From contig NZ_HG942051.1 of assembly GCF_000612665.1 (NCBI RefSeq), positions 1 to 64,000 of the forward strand: a stretch of DNA of 64,000 nucleotides, given 5' to 3'. Position 1 is the first letter of the stretch, and each line of letters begins with the position of its first letter. A program made the translations under genes and the position numbers. Source of the stretch: Neobacillus dielmonensis. Lineage in GTDB: Bacteria > Bacillota > Bacilli > Bacillales > Cytobacillaceae. This document shows positions 26,139 through 34,681 of the stretch, in pieces. Under the pieces are notes generated by a model. The model made no database searches. It had not been told where the DNA came from and worked only from the letters and a program-made list of their open reading frames with translations.

Positions 26139-26615
26139 ATGTTCCCGTGGAACATTTTCCCCTTCAATAAAGACATGAAAGATGCATTACAAAAAATGAA
26201 GCCGGAAGAAATTGATAAATATGTACAGGACATTATTTCTAAAGTGCTTCCAGCCAACATGGGAGGGATGATGAACCCACAAGAAGTTTTTAGGGGGTTC
26301 ACTAATCAACCTAGCCAAGGTTCAACAAATCCTGGAAAAATAAATTCGGCAGCTTTTGAAACGCATGATTACGTTTTTGTACGAATTTCTATTAAAGATG
26401 AAGCATGGATTAAAAAACTGAAAATTTACCATACATCTAATCAGTTGATTGTCGAACATGTCCCAGAGGATGGTGACAAGAACACTATCACCCTCCCGGC
26501 CATTGTGAAAAAGAAAGGTGCGACAGCCAATTATAAAGATGGCATCCTTGAAGTAAAAATCCCCAAAAATGTAGATATGCAATTTTCGCAAATTGACGTG
26601 ACAGAAATTTTATAG
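26139..26615 (+). CDS. Hsp20/alpha-crystallin-type spore coat protein (GerT/CotP-like)
   Basis: 158 residues. An N-terminal region with FPWNIFPFNKDMKDALQKMKPEEIDKYV helices is followed by an alpha-crystallin-like beta domain (about 72-158: VFVRISIKDEAWIKKLKIYHTSNQLIVE, then ATANYKDGILEVKIPK). It resembles B. subtilis GerT and CotP, Hsp20-related coat proteins, more than heat-shock Hsp20. Same operon as the GerP-like genes. Confidence 0.75.
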   Translation: MFPWNIFPFNKDMKDALQKMKPEEIDKYVQDIISKVLPANMGGMMNPQEVFRGFTNQPSQGSTNPGKINSAAFETHDYVFVRISIKDEAWIKKLKIYHTSNQLIVEHVPEDGDKNTITLPAIVKKKGATANYKDGILEVKIPKNVDMQFSQIDVTEIL

Positions 26616-26690
26616 ACGTCATTTTTTTTGCATGTTTTCACTAACTGCTAATATGATGAACTAACGGGCTAATAACGAGAGGTGAGCAAG

Positions 26691-27152
26691 ATGGAGCTCG
26701 AAAAATACAAAAAGTGGATGGAAGCTGCCCAACAGTTTCAATCAGAAAGTTTTTGGAATAAGATATTTGACAGTCCCAATTTAAAAAATCCACCTTTAAC
26801 TCCAATAAAAATGTCTGAATTGATTCCAAAATGCGATTTATATGAAAGCGAGGAATACCTGATTGCCGAGATCGAACTTCCAGGTGTACCAAAGGAATCT
26901 CTTCATATTTCTGTTCAACGCCAGCTCCTTGTTATTACCGGTGAATTTAAAACACTTAAGGTAAACCATAAGTATCATTTAAAGGAGCGGCCTAACCATC
27001 AATTCAAGAAAGAATTAACTCTCCCCTACCCGATCGATGTCAAGGATGTTAAATCAGAACTTCGTAATGGTGTTTTATTCATTGTCATGCCATTTACAAT
27101 GGATGATATGGAAACCATTCCAATTGAGTTGAATGATTCAGCAGCAGAATAG
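26691..27152 (+). CDS. Hsp20/alpha-crystallin family protein
   Basis: 153 residues from the ATG at 26691, four bases after GAGGTGAG (a GTG nine bases earlier lies within that site). A standard small heat-shock fold: PKCDLYESEEYLIAEIELPGVPKES, then ELRNGVLFIVMPF. It lies 75 bp after the first Hsp20-like gene; its position suggests a spore-coat role. It may form mixed oligomers with its neighbour. Confidence 0.82.
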   Translation: MELEKYKKWMEAAQQFQSESFWNKIFDSPNLKNPPLTPIKMSELIPKCDLYESEEYLIAEIELPGVPKESLHISVQRQLLVITGEFKTLKVNHKYHLKERPNHQFKKELTLPYPIDVKDVKSELRNGVLFIVMPFTMDDMETIPIELNDSAAE

Positions 27153-27161
27153 AGGGGTATT

Positions 27162-27545
27162 ATGCGTGTTTGGTTTCGTTTTTTCACCAAGAACAACGCC
27201 CTCGAAACGAAGATTTGTGAACTAGAAAAAAAACTGGCTGTTCTAGAAACAAAGGTAAACATAGTTAAGGAAAAAGAAGCTAAGCTTCCAGACAAAGAAC
27301 CAGAACCTGATCCCATCCCCTCCATCCACGTTGAAAATTTAACAGTCGAAAAAATCATTATTGAACATTTGGATTACGCAAATAATTTTGGCCAATTAGG
27401 AATTAAAGAATTAACCGGTAAATTAAATATCGGAACTAGCTATGAAGGTGACTTCTCCAAGGAATTTGATAAAAAAGTGAATGAATTAGTTCAAAATAAG
27501 CTAGGCAATGAGCCTAGGGTGAATTTAAAACCAAAGAAAGAGTAA
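27162..27545 (+). CDS. GerPC-like coiled-coil protein
   Basis: 127 residues. An N-terminal coiled coil (about 12-40: ALETKICELEKKLAVLETKVNIV), a Pro/Glu-rich hinge, then a C-terminal segment (VENLTVEKIIIEHLDYANNFG and IKELTGKLNIGTSY) that resembles the GerPC motif VETLEGTLNIG. It is shorter than full GerPC (about 200). Nine bp after the Hsp20 gene; last in the sigma-K row. Confidence 0.65.
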   Translation: MRVWFRFFTKNNALETKICELEKKLAVLETKVNIVKEKEAKLPDKEPEPDPIPSIHVENLTVEKIIIEHLDYANNFGQLGIKELTGKLNIGTSYEGDFSKEFDKKVNELVQNKLGNEPRVNLKPKKE

Positions 27546-27595
27546 GAGGCCGGCTCTTATGATTGAAGCATTCACTTAGAAGCCAGCCTCTTTAT
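27546..27595. terminator. Terminator after the spore cluster
   Basis: GAGGCCGGCT/AGCCAGCCTC stem with one mismatch, followed by T residues, between convergent genes. Confidence 0.7.
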
Positions 27596-27617
27596 TTTTG
27601 TCTATAAGTGTCCCGGG

Positions 27618-28079
27618 TTAATTTCCGTGACCCTCCATGTCCATCCCTTCCATAGAATCCGACGATTTACCATCCTCAGGTTCACTAGGTTCCCCTATAA
27701 TAAACTCTTTTTTAGGCATATTGTGCATATCCCTTGCTGTGACGTGAGAAATAATATAATACGTTCCATCCTGTGGAAAACTCTTTTCCAGTCGATAAAT
27801 ACCATTTTCAGCATGCTCTATTTTTATTTTTTCATGATGTTCATCTTTCGCACGCCAAATTTCGAATTTTACTTCATCCGCATCGGTAACCGCCTCGCCT
27901 CCCTGCGTTACTTTTGCTTCGAACGTAACAGGCTGATTAGCAGTTGCTTTTTCAGGGGTAATCGATAGTTTCACCTCTAGCAATTCGGGAACATCATTTT
28001 TCCCTTGGTCGTCCTTATTGCAGGCAGCCATTAATCCTAGCAAAAATAAAACCATTATGCCCAAAAGTAGTTTTTTCAT
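27618..28079 (-). CDS. FixH/YtkA-like lipoprotein
   Basis: 153 residues from the ATG at 28079, nine bases after AAAGGA. A type II signal peptide with lipobox LMAAC, then a beta-sandwich YtkA/FixH-like domain (KLSITPEKATANQPVTFEAKVTQ). The tail is rich in Met, His and Asp (MEGMDMEGHGN), which suggests copper binding at the outer membrane face. Homologues accompany copper handling for cytochrome oxidase; role inferred. Confidence 0.78.
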   Translation of the reverse strand: MKKLLLGIMVLFLLGLMAACNKDDQGKNDVPELLEVKLSITPEKATANQPVTFEAKVTQGGEAVTDADEVKFEIWRAKDEHHEKIKIEHAENGIYRLEKSFPQDGTYYIISHVTARDMHNMPKKEFIIGEPSEPEDGKSSDSMEGMDMEGHGN

Positions 28080-28224
28080 TTTTCTCAATCCTTTGCCTTT
28101 GCTATATTTTCCACATAGTGTCTGATCATGATTACGTTATCAGCTGTTCCTCATATGCATTGTTACATATTTATCATCATTATTGCAAAAAATAGATTTT
28201 ACTACTATATGAAAGGAGATTACC

Positions 28225-28470
28225 ATGTCTACTCCGTATAGATGTCCCAATTGTAAAACCAATCGTAGCCGTTTTAATATGATTCAACAAGTATCTCAGT
28301 CAGTGAGGCTTGATCCCCGATCCGGTGAAATCATTCGGGAGTATGCTGAAAATGAATTAGAGCCCTTTCATCTGAGATATAATGGTCCTGCCTATCGGAT
28401 ACAATGTGGTTCCTGCGGTTTAATTGAAGATGAGCGGACATTTATTAAATTTGGCGAACAGCCAATTTAG
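28225..28470 (+). CDS. Small zinc-ribbon protein
   Basis: 81 residues with two CxxC pairs (CPNC near residue 8 and CGSC near 61), a likely zinc ribbon. GAAAGGAG precedes the ATG. Found in many Bacillaceae as I recall, without a known function. Monocistronic. Confidence 0.7.
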   Translation: MSTPYRCPNCKTNRSRFNMIQQVSQSVRLDPRSGEIIREYAENELEPFHLRYNGPAYRIQCGSCGLIEDERTFIKFGEQPI

Positions 28471-28487
28471 TTTATCTTATTATTTCA

Positions 28488-28537
28488 TAAAAACACCTTT
28501 ACTCAGGAGTGAAACTCGACTAGGTAAAGGTGTTTTT
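28488..28537. terminator. Bidirectional terminator
   Basis: AAAACACCTTTAC/GTAAAGGTGTTTT stem with a 20-nt loop between convergent genes. Confidence 0.8.
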
Positions 28538-28543
28538 CATTGC

Positions 28544-29365
28544 TTATAGCAGATTATTTTCTTTTAAAAAGGCAATTGAATCTATCTTCCACGAACCCAC
28601 TGGTGAAAACCTGACCATATGAATGGTTCCCTTATAGGACACGGCTCCCATGTTTTTGACAAACCAATCCACTTCAATCGGTACTTCCAGATAGAGTTCT
28701 GATGTCAGGTCTTCGGGGGGAAGATACTCCATTCTTGTGATTCTTGCATTCTCCACTTTCTTTAAAATCAGTTTCCAGTTTACGTCTTGTAATGATGCTT
28801 GTGAAGTTATAAAGGAATCCTGCTGTTTGTAACCGGCAATGTAAGCCTCAACGACTTCATATGGGTTTGCCTTGTCTAAGTAATCATCCAATTTCCCCGA
28901 AGCTTTGTAAATCATCAACATATGTGACAAATCCATTCTATTCGTTCGATGAGTAGTACTGCCATAAAAGTGAATACAAAAGTGGCCGGGAAAGTTATTA
29001 TCAAGAGTACCAGCTCCATGTGGCATTCCGTGCATGGAAGCGGCTATCCTCTGTTTCTTGTGGATGACAACGATCGCTCTGCGCTTCCAGCTCCATTTCC
29101 CTCCGTATATTTGTTTCATCACTTTGGTATCCTTTGCAGTTAAAGGTTGAACATCTGCATGGTGACTGCCTGCTCGCCGCTGTACATTGAATTTTTTTCC
29201 TGTTTCAAGATCATACACCATAAATTTAGTGTATTTAGGCAAAATTTGATTAACCTCATCCCACTCAAGCATTTCATTTTTGTTAACTAATGCTGCATTT
29301 ACTTTCGAGAACTGGCCATAAAAGAGGGAATAGAAAAGAAATAGTAGAATAAACGTTTTTTTCAT
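28544..29365 (-). CDS. Exported protein with conserved HADV...FPGHFCIHF motif
   Basis: 273 residues from the ATG at 29365 (GGGGGA six bases upstream; the ATG at 29371 abuts the site). A signal peptide (KKTFILLFLFYSLFYGQFSKVNA) is followed by a domain with SHHADVQPLTAKDT, HGMPHGAG and NNFPGHFCIHFYGSTTH. The Cys-His pair in GHFCIHF could be catalytic; I recall similar domains in clostridial secreted proteins, faintly like L,D-transpeptidases. Function not assigned. Confidence 0.7.
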   Translation of the reverse strand: MKKTFILLFLFYSLFYGQFSKVNAALVNKNEMLEWDEVNQILPKYTKFMVYDLETGKKFNVQRRAGSHHADVQPLTAKDTKVMKQIYGGKWSWKRRAIVVIHKKQRIAASMHGMPHGAGTLDNNFPGHFCIHFYGSTTHRTNRMDLSHMLMIYKASGKLDDYLDKANPYEVVEAYIAGYKQQDSFITSQASLQDVNWKLILKKVENARITRMEYLPPEDLTSELYLEVPIEVDWFVKNMGAVSYKGTIHMVRFSPVGSWKIDSIAFLKENNLL

Positions 29366-29455
29366 CAACATTCCCCCTCTCTTAAAAATACCTCATTAAT
29401 AATTAAAGATTTACCTTTATATAGGAAATTCATGCATCAAATGACCAATTCAACC

Positions 29456-29492
29456 TAAAAAGGCTCAATTCCTACTGGAATCGAGCCTAATT
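29456..29492 (-). terminator. ctpA terminator
   Basis: AGGCTCGATTCC/GGAATTGAGCCT stem with TTTTT on the minus strand. Confidence 0.8.
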
Positions 29493-29509
29493 TCTGGAAA
29501 TCCAAACGA

Positions 29510-30973
29510 TTATTTCATTTCCTCTTTTAGTACTTCAACTGCTTTTTGCAGCTGGGTATCATTGGTCTGGATTTTTGTCCTTAATAGTTCCATTAACTTC
29601 ATGGTACTATCTCCCTTTAGAACACCATCTGCCGGCAGGCCGTTATCATTTTGAAAGGCAACAACGGCAGCTTTTGTTTTGTCATCAAAGAAGCCGTCTT
29701 CACGACCAGGGTCATACCCTAACGCTGTTAGCATTTTTTGGGCAGTCTGTACCTCTGTAGAGGAACTGGAAATTGACAGTTCTTTATCCGGATTTATGAT
29801 TGAAAGTGAAGCGTAATCAGGTAACGCTACTTCTACATCTGGTTTAATCCCTTTCTTGTGAATCCAATTACCATTCGGAGTTAACCACTTGGCAATGGTA
29901 AATTTTAAATTGGAACCGTCTGTGAAATTAGACGCCGTTTGAACAGTACCTTTTCCGAATGACTTTTCGCCAACAAGCTTAACTCCTGCTGACTCTCTAA
30001 CTGCCGCCGCAAAAATTTCTGAAGCACTTGCACTTCCTTTGTCAATCAATACAACTAACGGCAGGTTAGGATTTCCTTTATTTTCCGAAGCAATCTCTTT
30101 TATTTTCCCATTTCGGTCTTGTTCTTTTACGATGATTTTTCCTTCAGGAACAAACATACTCGAGATACTTACGGCTTGATCCAATAATCCACCAGGATTT
30201 TGCCTTAAATCTAGAACAAGCCCTTTCATCCCTTTGCCTTGGAGGTCGTTTAAAGTTTTTACTAACTCTTTTGATGTATTTGTCGAAAAGCTAGTGATTT
30301 GAACCTTTGCAATTCCATCTTCCACCATTTCACCATAAACTGTCTCAATAGGAATTTCATCCCGAACAATAGGTACCGTTAATGGCGTGCCGGAGCCTGA
30401 CCGTTGAACGGATAACTCAACCTTTGTCCCCTTTTTACCGCGAATGATGGTTACAGCCTCTGATGAATTCATTCCCTGCAAGCTCTTACCGTCCACTGAA
30501 AGAATGATGTCATTTGGCTTTAGTCCTGCCTTTTCTGCTGGTGAACCTTTGATTGGAGATACAATCACGATATGTCCGTCTTTTTCCTGGATTTCAGCCC
30601 CAATTCCTTCGAAAGATGAGGAAATGCTGCTATTAAAGCTTTTTGCTTCTTCTTGGCTCATGTAATCGGAATAAGGGTCATCTAAGGATTCTACCATGCC
30701 ATTTATTGCCCCGTTAATCAGTTTTTGCTCGTTCACTTTTTTGTAATAATCCTTATTAATCGTATCGAATGCTTCATATAATTTTTTAAACTCACTGCGT
30801 TCACCACTGACAGTTACAACCTTCTCGTCCCCAAACGAAAGTGCTACTGCCGTAATCCCCGCTGATAAAAATACAATAAGAAACAGAAGCATGATAAAGT
30901 GGAATTTTTTCAATCGAATAAAATTAGACTTAACCTCTGTTATTTGTTCTTGAGCTGGTTTTTCCTGTTCCAT
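29510..30973 (-). CDS. ctpA: C-terminal processing peptidase CtpA (S41 family)
   Basis: About 487 residues. One N-terminal membrane anchor (FHFIMLLFLIVFLSAGITAV), a PDZ domain (SFEGIGAEIQEKDG to KKGTKVELSV), the protease domain with Ser in KGSASASEIFAAA and Lys in GEKSFGKGTVQ, and a C-terminal peptidoglycan-binding domain. It closely follows B. subtilis CtpA, and the neighbourhood (deoD, yodL) agrees. The start is uncertain: the frame reaches 31006, but GGAAG before the ATG at 30973 is the only ribosome-like site. Confidence 0.92.
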   Translation of the reverse strand: MEQEKPAQEQITEVKSNFIRLKKFHFIMLLFLIVFLSAGITAVALSFGDEKVVTVSGERSEFKKLYEAFDTINKDYYKKVNEQKLINGAINGMVESLDDPYSDYMSQEEAKSFNSSISSSFEGIGAEIQEKDGHIVIVSPIKGSPAEKAGLKPNDIILSVDGKSLQGMNSSEAVTIIRGKKGTKVELSVQRSGSGTPLTVPIVRDEIPIETVYGEMVEDGIAKVQITSFSTNTSKELVKTLNDLQGKGMKGLVLDLRQNPGGLLDQAVSISSMFVPEGKIIVKEQDRNGKIKEIASENKGNPNLPLVVLIDKGSASASEIFAAAVRESAGVKLVGEKSFGKGTVQTASNFTDGSNLKFTIAKWLTPNGNWIHKKGIKPDVEVALPDYASLSIINPDKELSISSSSTEVQTAQKMLTALGYDPGREDGFFDDKTKAAVVAFQNDNGLPADGVLKGDSTMKLMELLRTKIQTNDTQLQKAVEVLKEEMK

Positions 30974-31156
30974 TTTCTCTTCTTCCAACGCCTTCACCAC
31001 TTTCATTCACAAAAAAATTAAGATTAGAGCCTGCTGCTAATGTGTGGGTAAAGTCAACACGAATCTTGGGACATTCTATTTTAATTACCCTTAGTGTTTA
31101 GAATAACATCTTTTTAATAAAATTAACAAAGAAAAGTTAACGATAGACAAAAATCA

Positions 31157-31185
31157 AAAAACCACTTCCAAACGGAAGAGGTTTT
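31157..31185 (-). terminator. deoD terminator
   Basis: AAAACC-CTTCC and GGAAG-GGTTTT stem with a bulge and short loop just after the deoD stop. Confidence 0.75.
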
Positions 31186-31190
31186 CGTTT

Positions 31191-31898
31191 TTAGGATTCA
31201 CTAACAGCGGCTTCCAACGCGACTTCAATCATATCATTGAAAGTAGATTGTCGTTCCTCAGCGGTTGTTTCTTCGCCTGTGATGATATGGTCACTGACGG
31301 TTAAAACGGTTAATGCTTTACGCCCGAATTTGGCGGCTAGGGTATATAAAGCTGCTGTCTCCATTTCGACTGCAAGAATTTGATATTTAGCCCACTTTTC
31401 GAGCTCAGCATTATCATTATAAAAAGAATCTGCTGTAAACACATTACCTACCTTTAAATTTAGCCCCTTTTTGACACCGGCATCATACGCCTTTTTTAGC
31501 AGTTCAAAATCAGCGGATGGAGCAAAATCGACATGACCAAACGTCAATCGATTTATATTAGAATCCGTCGAACTTGTCATAGCCAAAATAACATCACGAA
31601 CTTTGACATCCTTTTGAATAGCACCACATGTTCCCACACGAATAAGGGTTTGAGCATTATAGCTGTTGATTAGTTCATTCGTATAAATAGAGATAGAAGG
31701 GACACCCATTCCTGTCCCCTGTACGGAAATTCTTTTTCCCTTGTATGTACCGGTAAATCCGTACATGTTACGGATTTCATTATAACAGAAAGCTCCTTCT
31801 AAAAAGTTTTCGGCAATATATTTAGCACGAAGCGGGTCACCAGGAAGAAGTACAGTTTCCGCTATTTCATTATCTTTTGCACCAATATGTACACTCAT
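31191..31898 (-). CDS. deoD: Purine nucleoside phosphorylase, DeoD type
   Basis: 235 residues, the hexameric PNP length. It splits (deoxy)adenosine and other purine nucleosides with phosphate. Signatures: [40 protein letters not shown], and the catalytic Asp in LTVSDHI. Monocistronic; position between ctpA and yodL matches B. subtilis order. Confidence 0.97.
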   Translation of the reverse strand: MSVHIGAKDNEIAETVLLPGDPLRAKYIAENFLEGAFCYNEIRNMYGFTGTYKGKRISVQGTGMGVPSISIYTNELINSYNAQTLIRVGTCGAIQKDVKVRDVILAMTSSTDSNINRLTFGHVDFAPSADFELLKKAYDAGVKKGLNLKVGNVFTADSFYNDNAELEKWAKYQILAVEMETAALYTLAAKFGRKALTVLTVSDHIITGEETTAEERQSTFNDMIEVALEAAVSES

Positions 31899-32127
31899 TT
31901 TAAAAATCCCCCCATATATTTAGTACTTTTACTATTTTGTACCATAGACACTATACCATAAACATTTTTTCGGGAAAACCATTAAGCCAAAATGACATGA
32001 TTTTTTAAGATTATGGAACACTATCCTTAAACTCAATATGTTCTTGAGTTACATTTGATATGAGTGATCATTAGGACAGGTAGATAAAAGGATAAATTAT
32101 TATTACTAGCGTATTGGAGGATGAAAC

Positions 32128-32256
32128 ATGGGAAAAAAACATCGCAGCCGAATCAACGCACCTAAGAAGAATAATCATGTACCGCCTGAAGCGATTATTG
32201 CAGAACATGAAGCCCATGCAAAAGAATATTCAGCTAGTGGGGGGCGCAAGCGCTAG
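32128..32256 (+). CDS. Small basic peptide, unrecognised
   Basis: 42 residues (starts MGKKHRSRINAPKKNN, ends SASGGRKR), strongly basic at both ends. GGAGG lies seven bases before the ATG and a strong terminator lies 20 bp after the stop, so it is very likely translated. The composition is like small spore or nucleic-acid-binding peptides, but I do not recognise the family. It interrupts the deoD-yodL pair on the opposite strand. Confidence 0.65.
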   Translation: MGKKHRSRINAPKKNNHVPPEAIIAEHEAHAKEYSASGGRKR

Positions 32257-32275
32257 AAAGTAATTAAAACCATTT

Positions 32276-32318
32276 AAAAAGGAGTCGGCATCGTCATGAC
32301 GGCCCAGACTCCTTTTTT
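32276..32318. terminator. Bidirectional terminator
   Basis: AAAAAGGAGTC/GACTCCTTTTTT stem, with a second small stem in the loop. Confidence 0.85.
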
Positions 32319-32329
32319 CAGTATATTTA

Positions 32330-32650
32330 TTATTTGTGGTTGGGAAATAAGATAATTCGATTGATGGGAACCCATCCTCCAGGCTGCAGCTGGTAATAAT
32401 ATTGCCCGCTACGTCCTTCATCTATTAATACAATATCTCCCGTTGAGAGGAAACGTCCCTTATAATTAACAGGGATTCTATCTGTAACGTTAAATCGGCT
32501 GAATGTTTCCCGTAAGCAGTGTTCACGGCTTACCGCTGGGACGAACGTCCGATATACTTGTTTATGCCCCTTTTTTTCGCGTTGCTTTGGAGTTTGAAAG
32601 ATCGTCACATCATATTGAATAGTACTTTTTCTAGTCAACGCTTTGATCAT
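32330..32650 (-). CDS. yodL: YodL-like protein
   Basis: 106 residues from the ATG at 32650, five bases after GGAGGG (frame extends to 32680). It matches the YodL family (YDVTIFQTP...KQVYRT, RFLSTGDIVLIDEGR, YYQLQPGGW). In B. subtilis YodL affects cell width through MreB when over-produced in growth and is a sporulation gene. Position next to deoD agrees with the B. subtilis order. Confidence 0.82.
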   Translation of the reverse strand: MIKALTRKSTIQYDVTIFQTPKQREKKGHKQVYRTFVPAVSREHCLRETFSRFNVTDRIPVNYKGRFLSTGDIVLIDEGRSGQYYYQLQPGGWVPINRIILFPNHK

Positions 32651-32765
32651 ATAAACCCTCCAATTATTAGAATTAATCATCTATTCTATTAATTAGAGAT
32701 ACCAATTGTCGAATCCTTCATAGAAAATTCACTATTTTTGTCGAAACTCAAAAAAAATGAAAGTT

Positions 32766-33536
32766 TTAGGAATATTGTTGAATGAAACTGTGCAGTTTAT
32801 GCTGCATGGAGGGAATATCTGAAGCTGTCACGGTCATTCGTATATTTGTCTCATCTGCCCCGAGAGCCTCGGAGAATAGCCCCGCAAGTCCCCTTGCTCT
32901 GCGGTCCACCTGTACCATTAAATCAAGCGACCCATTTCTTGAAGGAAAAAAGATGATTTCCAATTCGTCAAGTCTGCCACGAAAAGGACCGGAGACCGGT
33001 ACAAATTCAAATTCTTGAACAAAGGGTAACCTTCCGCGTAAACGTCTAGGAGCCTCCTCGCAATCTGCCTCACGAATTCGGAACCCAAGGCTGTCTACAG
33101 CTTGAAACACAGACGACATTAACGGATTGGGGACCACTTTTAAATAATCTTTGTCACTCGGATCCGCACCGCCTTTTATATCAAGACCTGTGGTAATCCA
33201 GACCTTCGACCGTCCTATCGATAAAGGAGTATCGTATGGTAGCTGAAAGGTAAATGGAAGGTCTTTTGTTTCATTTATCCGAATTAAAAATGGTGTTGTC
33301 AGTCTAAATCTGTCAATAATCGCATTTACTGAATACTTTCGATCATCCGATTCTCGCAAATAGGTAGTATTTAGGTTTAAATAGATTTCATCCACTTGCT
33401 GATCCACTTTACCGCCTCTAATAGCAACAACTCCTTTTACGGTCTCGCCCGGCATATACGTATCCTTTTCGAGTTTCGTATCCACTGTGGCAGCACCAAT
33501 TCCCACACTTGCAAAAACTTTGTTAAAGAACGACAT
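32766..33536 (-). CDS. spo0M: Sporulation-control protein Spo0M
   Basis: 256 residues with an arrestin-like N-terminal beta-sandwich (MSFFNKVFASVGIGAATVDTKL start typical of Spo0M) and a C-terminal SpoOM domain (GRLDELEIIFFPSRNGSLDLMVQVDRRARG). It is cytoplasmic and influences entry into sporulation and division. It overlaps the kinase gene upstream by 14 bp and lies downstream of a sigma-W-type promoter; spo0M is a known sigma-W target in B. subtilis. Confidence 0.93.
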   Translation of the reverse strand: MSFFNKVFASVGIGAATVDTKLEKDTYMPGETVKGVVAIRGGKVDQQVDEIYLNLNTTYLRESDDRKYSVNAIIDRFRLTTPFLIRINETKDLPFTFQLPYDTPLSIGRSKVWITTGLDIKGGADPSDKDYLKVVPNPLMSSVFQAVDSLGFRIREADCEEAPRRLRGRLPFVQEFEFVPVSGPFRGRLDELEIIFFPSRNGSLDLMVQVDRRARGLAGLFSEALGADETNIRMTVTASDIPSMQHKLHSFIQQYS

Positions 33537-34335
33537 TATTTTTCCTCCTTAATAAATGGATAACCTTTTGGAGATCCGTTTTAATTTGAGCGCAATTTTG
33601 ATAGGCATGGTCAATTTGCAATAGTCTCCTAATTAGTTGCTTAGTTTCTGAACAGATGTCCAGCTCTTCTTCCCAGCTTTTTTCCTTCTTATCATCAGGA
33701 ACTTCAAAATTGGAATATAGCAAAAATAGTAGGAAATGTCCTAGTCCATAGAAGTCTGCCTGGACATTTACTTGTTTCCGAATATCCTTTTCCCGGTTTA
33801 AGCCTGTATACAAATACCTAGCCAGCCCTAAATCAATCAGGCGGATTCGATGATCACTGTATAAGACATTCGGAATTCGAATATCTCTGTGTATTATGTT
33901 CTGTTGATGAAGATACTCAATTTTCTCCAACAAATCTTCAGCAATCAACAATACGTCCAGTTCCGATACTTTCCATCCATCAAAAAAAATAAGCTGCTCA
34001 AAGTTTTTTCCATTAATAAATTCCATCGTATAATATGGGGTGTTTTTATATGTACCTCCCTCAAAATACTTTGGGAAACCGGGATGACCGATTGATTTTA
34101 ACAGATTCTGCTCTGTTTCAAATCCTTTTCTGCCTGCTTTCGTTGTTCTCTTATGAAGACGCAGAGCCTTTAGAACCTTAGTTTGGCAATTCACAGTGTC
34201 CGTGACTAAATAACTATAGCCATAGCCGCCTGCGCCTAGCAGATTGACTACTTGGTAGCGGTCGTTAATTATTTCCCCCTTTTTGAAGGGGCGTTCAAGA
34301 AAATGACAAAAAAATAAAAGCAGTTTTTTGATCAT
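33523..34335 (-). CDS. Hanks-type Ser/Thr protein kinase
   Basis: 270 residues, a kinase domain only, no PASTA repeats and no membrane segment apart from a short hydrophobic N-terminus (LLLFFCHFL). Glycine loop GAGGYGYSYL, ATP Lys in VLKALR, catalytic HRDIRIPN, and DLG in place of DFG. Resembles B. subtilis YbdM. It overlaps spo0M by 14 bp and follows a His-rich peptide gene by 6 bp; the lack of its own ribosome site suggests translational coupling. Spo0M is a possible substrate (inference). Confidence 0.88.
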   Translation of the reverse strand: MIKKLLLFFCHFLERPFKKGEIINDRYQVVNLLGAGGYGYSYLVTDTVNCQTKVLKALRLHKRTTKAGRKGFETEQNLLKSIGHPGFPKYFEGGTYKNTPYYTMEFINGKNFEQLIFFDGWKVSELDVLLIAEDLLEKIEYLHQQNIIHRDIRIPNVLYSDHRIRLIDLGLARYLYTGLNREKDIRKQVNVQADFYGLGHFLLFLLYSNFEVPDDKKEKSWEEELDICSETKQLIRRLLQIDHAYQNCAQIKTDLQKVIHLLRRKNNVVL

Positions 34336-34341
34336 AAGCCA

Positions 34342-34524
34342 TTAACTGCTAAAAAAGCTTGACATAAAGCTTGAGCCTTTATATTTCTTTTTATAATGGT
34401 GATGTCCCAGATGATTGTACTTATGGGATTTATGTTTCTTCCACGAATCACTTGAAGACCCATAATGATTGTGATTATGGTGAAGCTTGCTCTTGATGAT
34501 AGATTTAAGAATTTTTTTAAACAT
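34342..34524 (-). CDS. Small His/Lys/Ser-rich peptide
   Basis: 60 residues with His-rich stretches (KLHHNHNHYGSSSD and KYNHLGHHHYKKKYKGSS), about 11 His in all. GAGAGGGGA precedes the ATG, and the predicted sigma-W start point is about 20 bp upstream. It is the first gene of the kinase-spo0M row. Could bind metal or anionic surfaces; no family recognised. The overlapping frame to 34550 has no ribosome site and is rejected. Confidence 0.68.
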   Translation of the reverse strand: MFKKILKSIIKSKLHHNHNHYGSSSDSWKKHKSHKYNHLGHHHYKKKYKGSSFMSSFFSS

Positions 34525-34551
34525 AAATATCCCCTCTCTTCTTTGTTCATA

Positions 34552-34578
34552 TATACGAAAGGGTGAACAAAAGGTTTC
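34552..34578 (-). promoter_or_regulatory. Sigma-W-type ECF promoter for the His-rich/kinase/spo0M operon
   Basis: On the minus strand: GAAAC (complement of 34574-34578), exactly 16 bp, CGTATA (complement of 34552-34557). This matches the sigma-W consensus TGAAAC-N16-CGTATA apart from the first base. Confidence 0.8.
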
Positions 34579-34608
34579 TGTTTTTATAAAGAATTTTTTA
34601 TACCATAT

Positions 34609-34637
34609 AAAAAACGAGCTGATTTGCTCGTTTTTTC
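34609..34637 (-). terminator. Terminator after yozD
   Basis: AAAAACGAGC/GCTCGTTTTT stem upstream of the sigma-W promoter; it isolates the two units. Confidence 0.8.
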
Positions 34638-34681
34638 ACTCATCTATAGATAGGAAGTTGACTTCCAGTTAGCAGAGGTGG

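Noticed and set aside
34332-34550. 72-codon ORF overlapping the His-rich peptide
   Set aside because: No ribosome site; the alternative frame starting at 34524 has GAGAGGGGA at the right distance.
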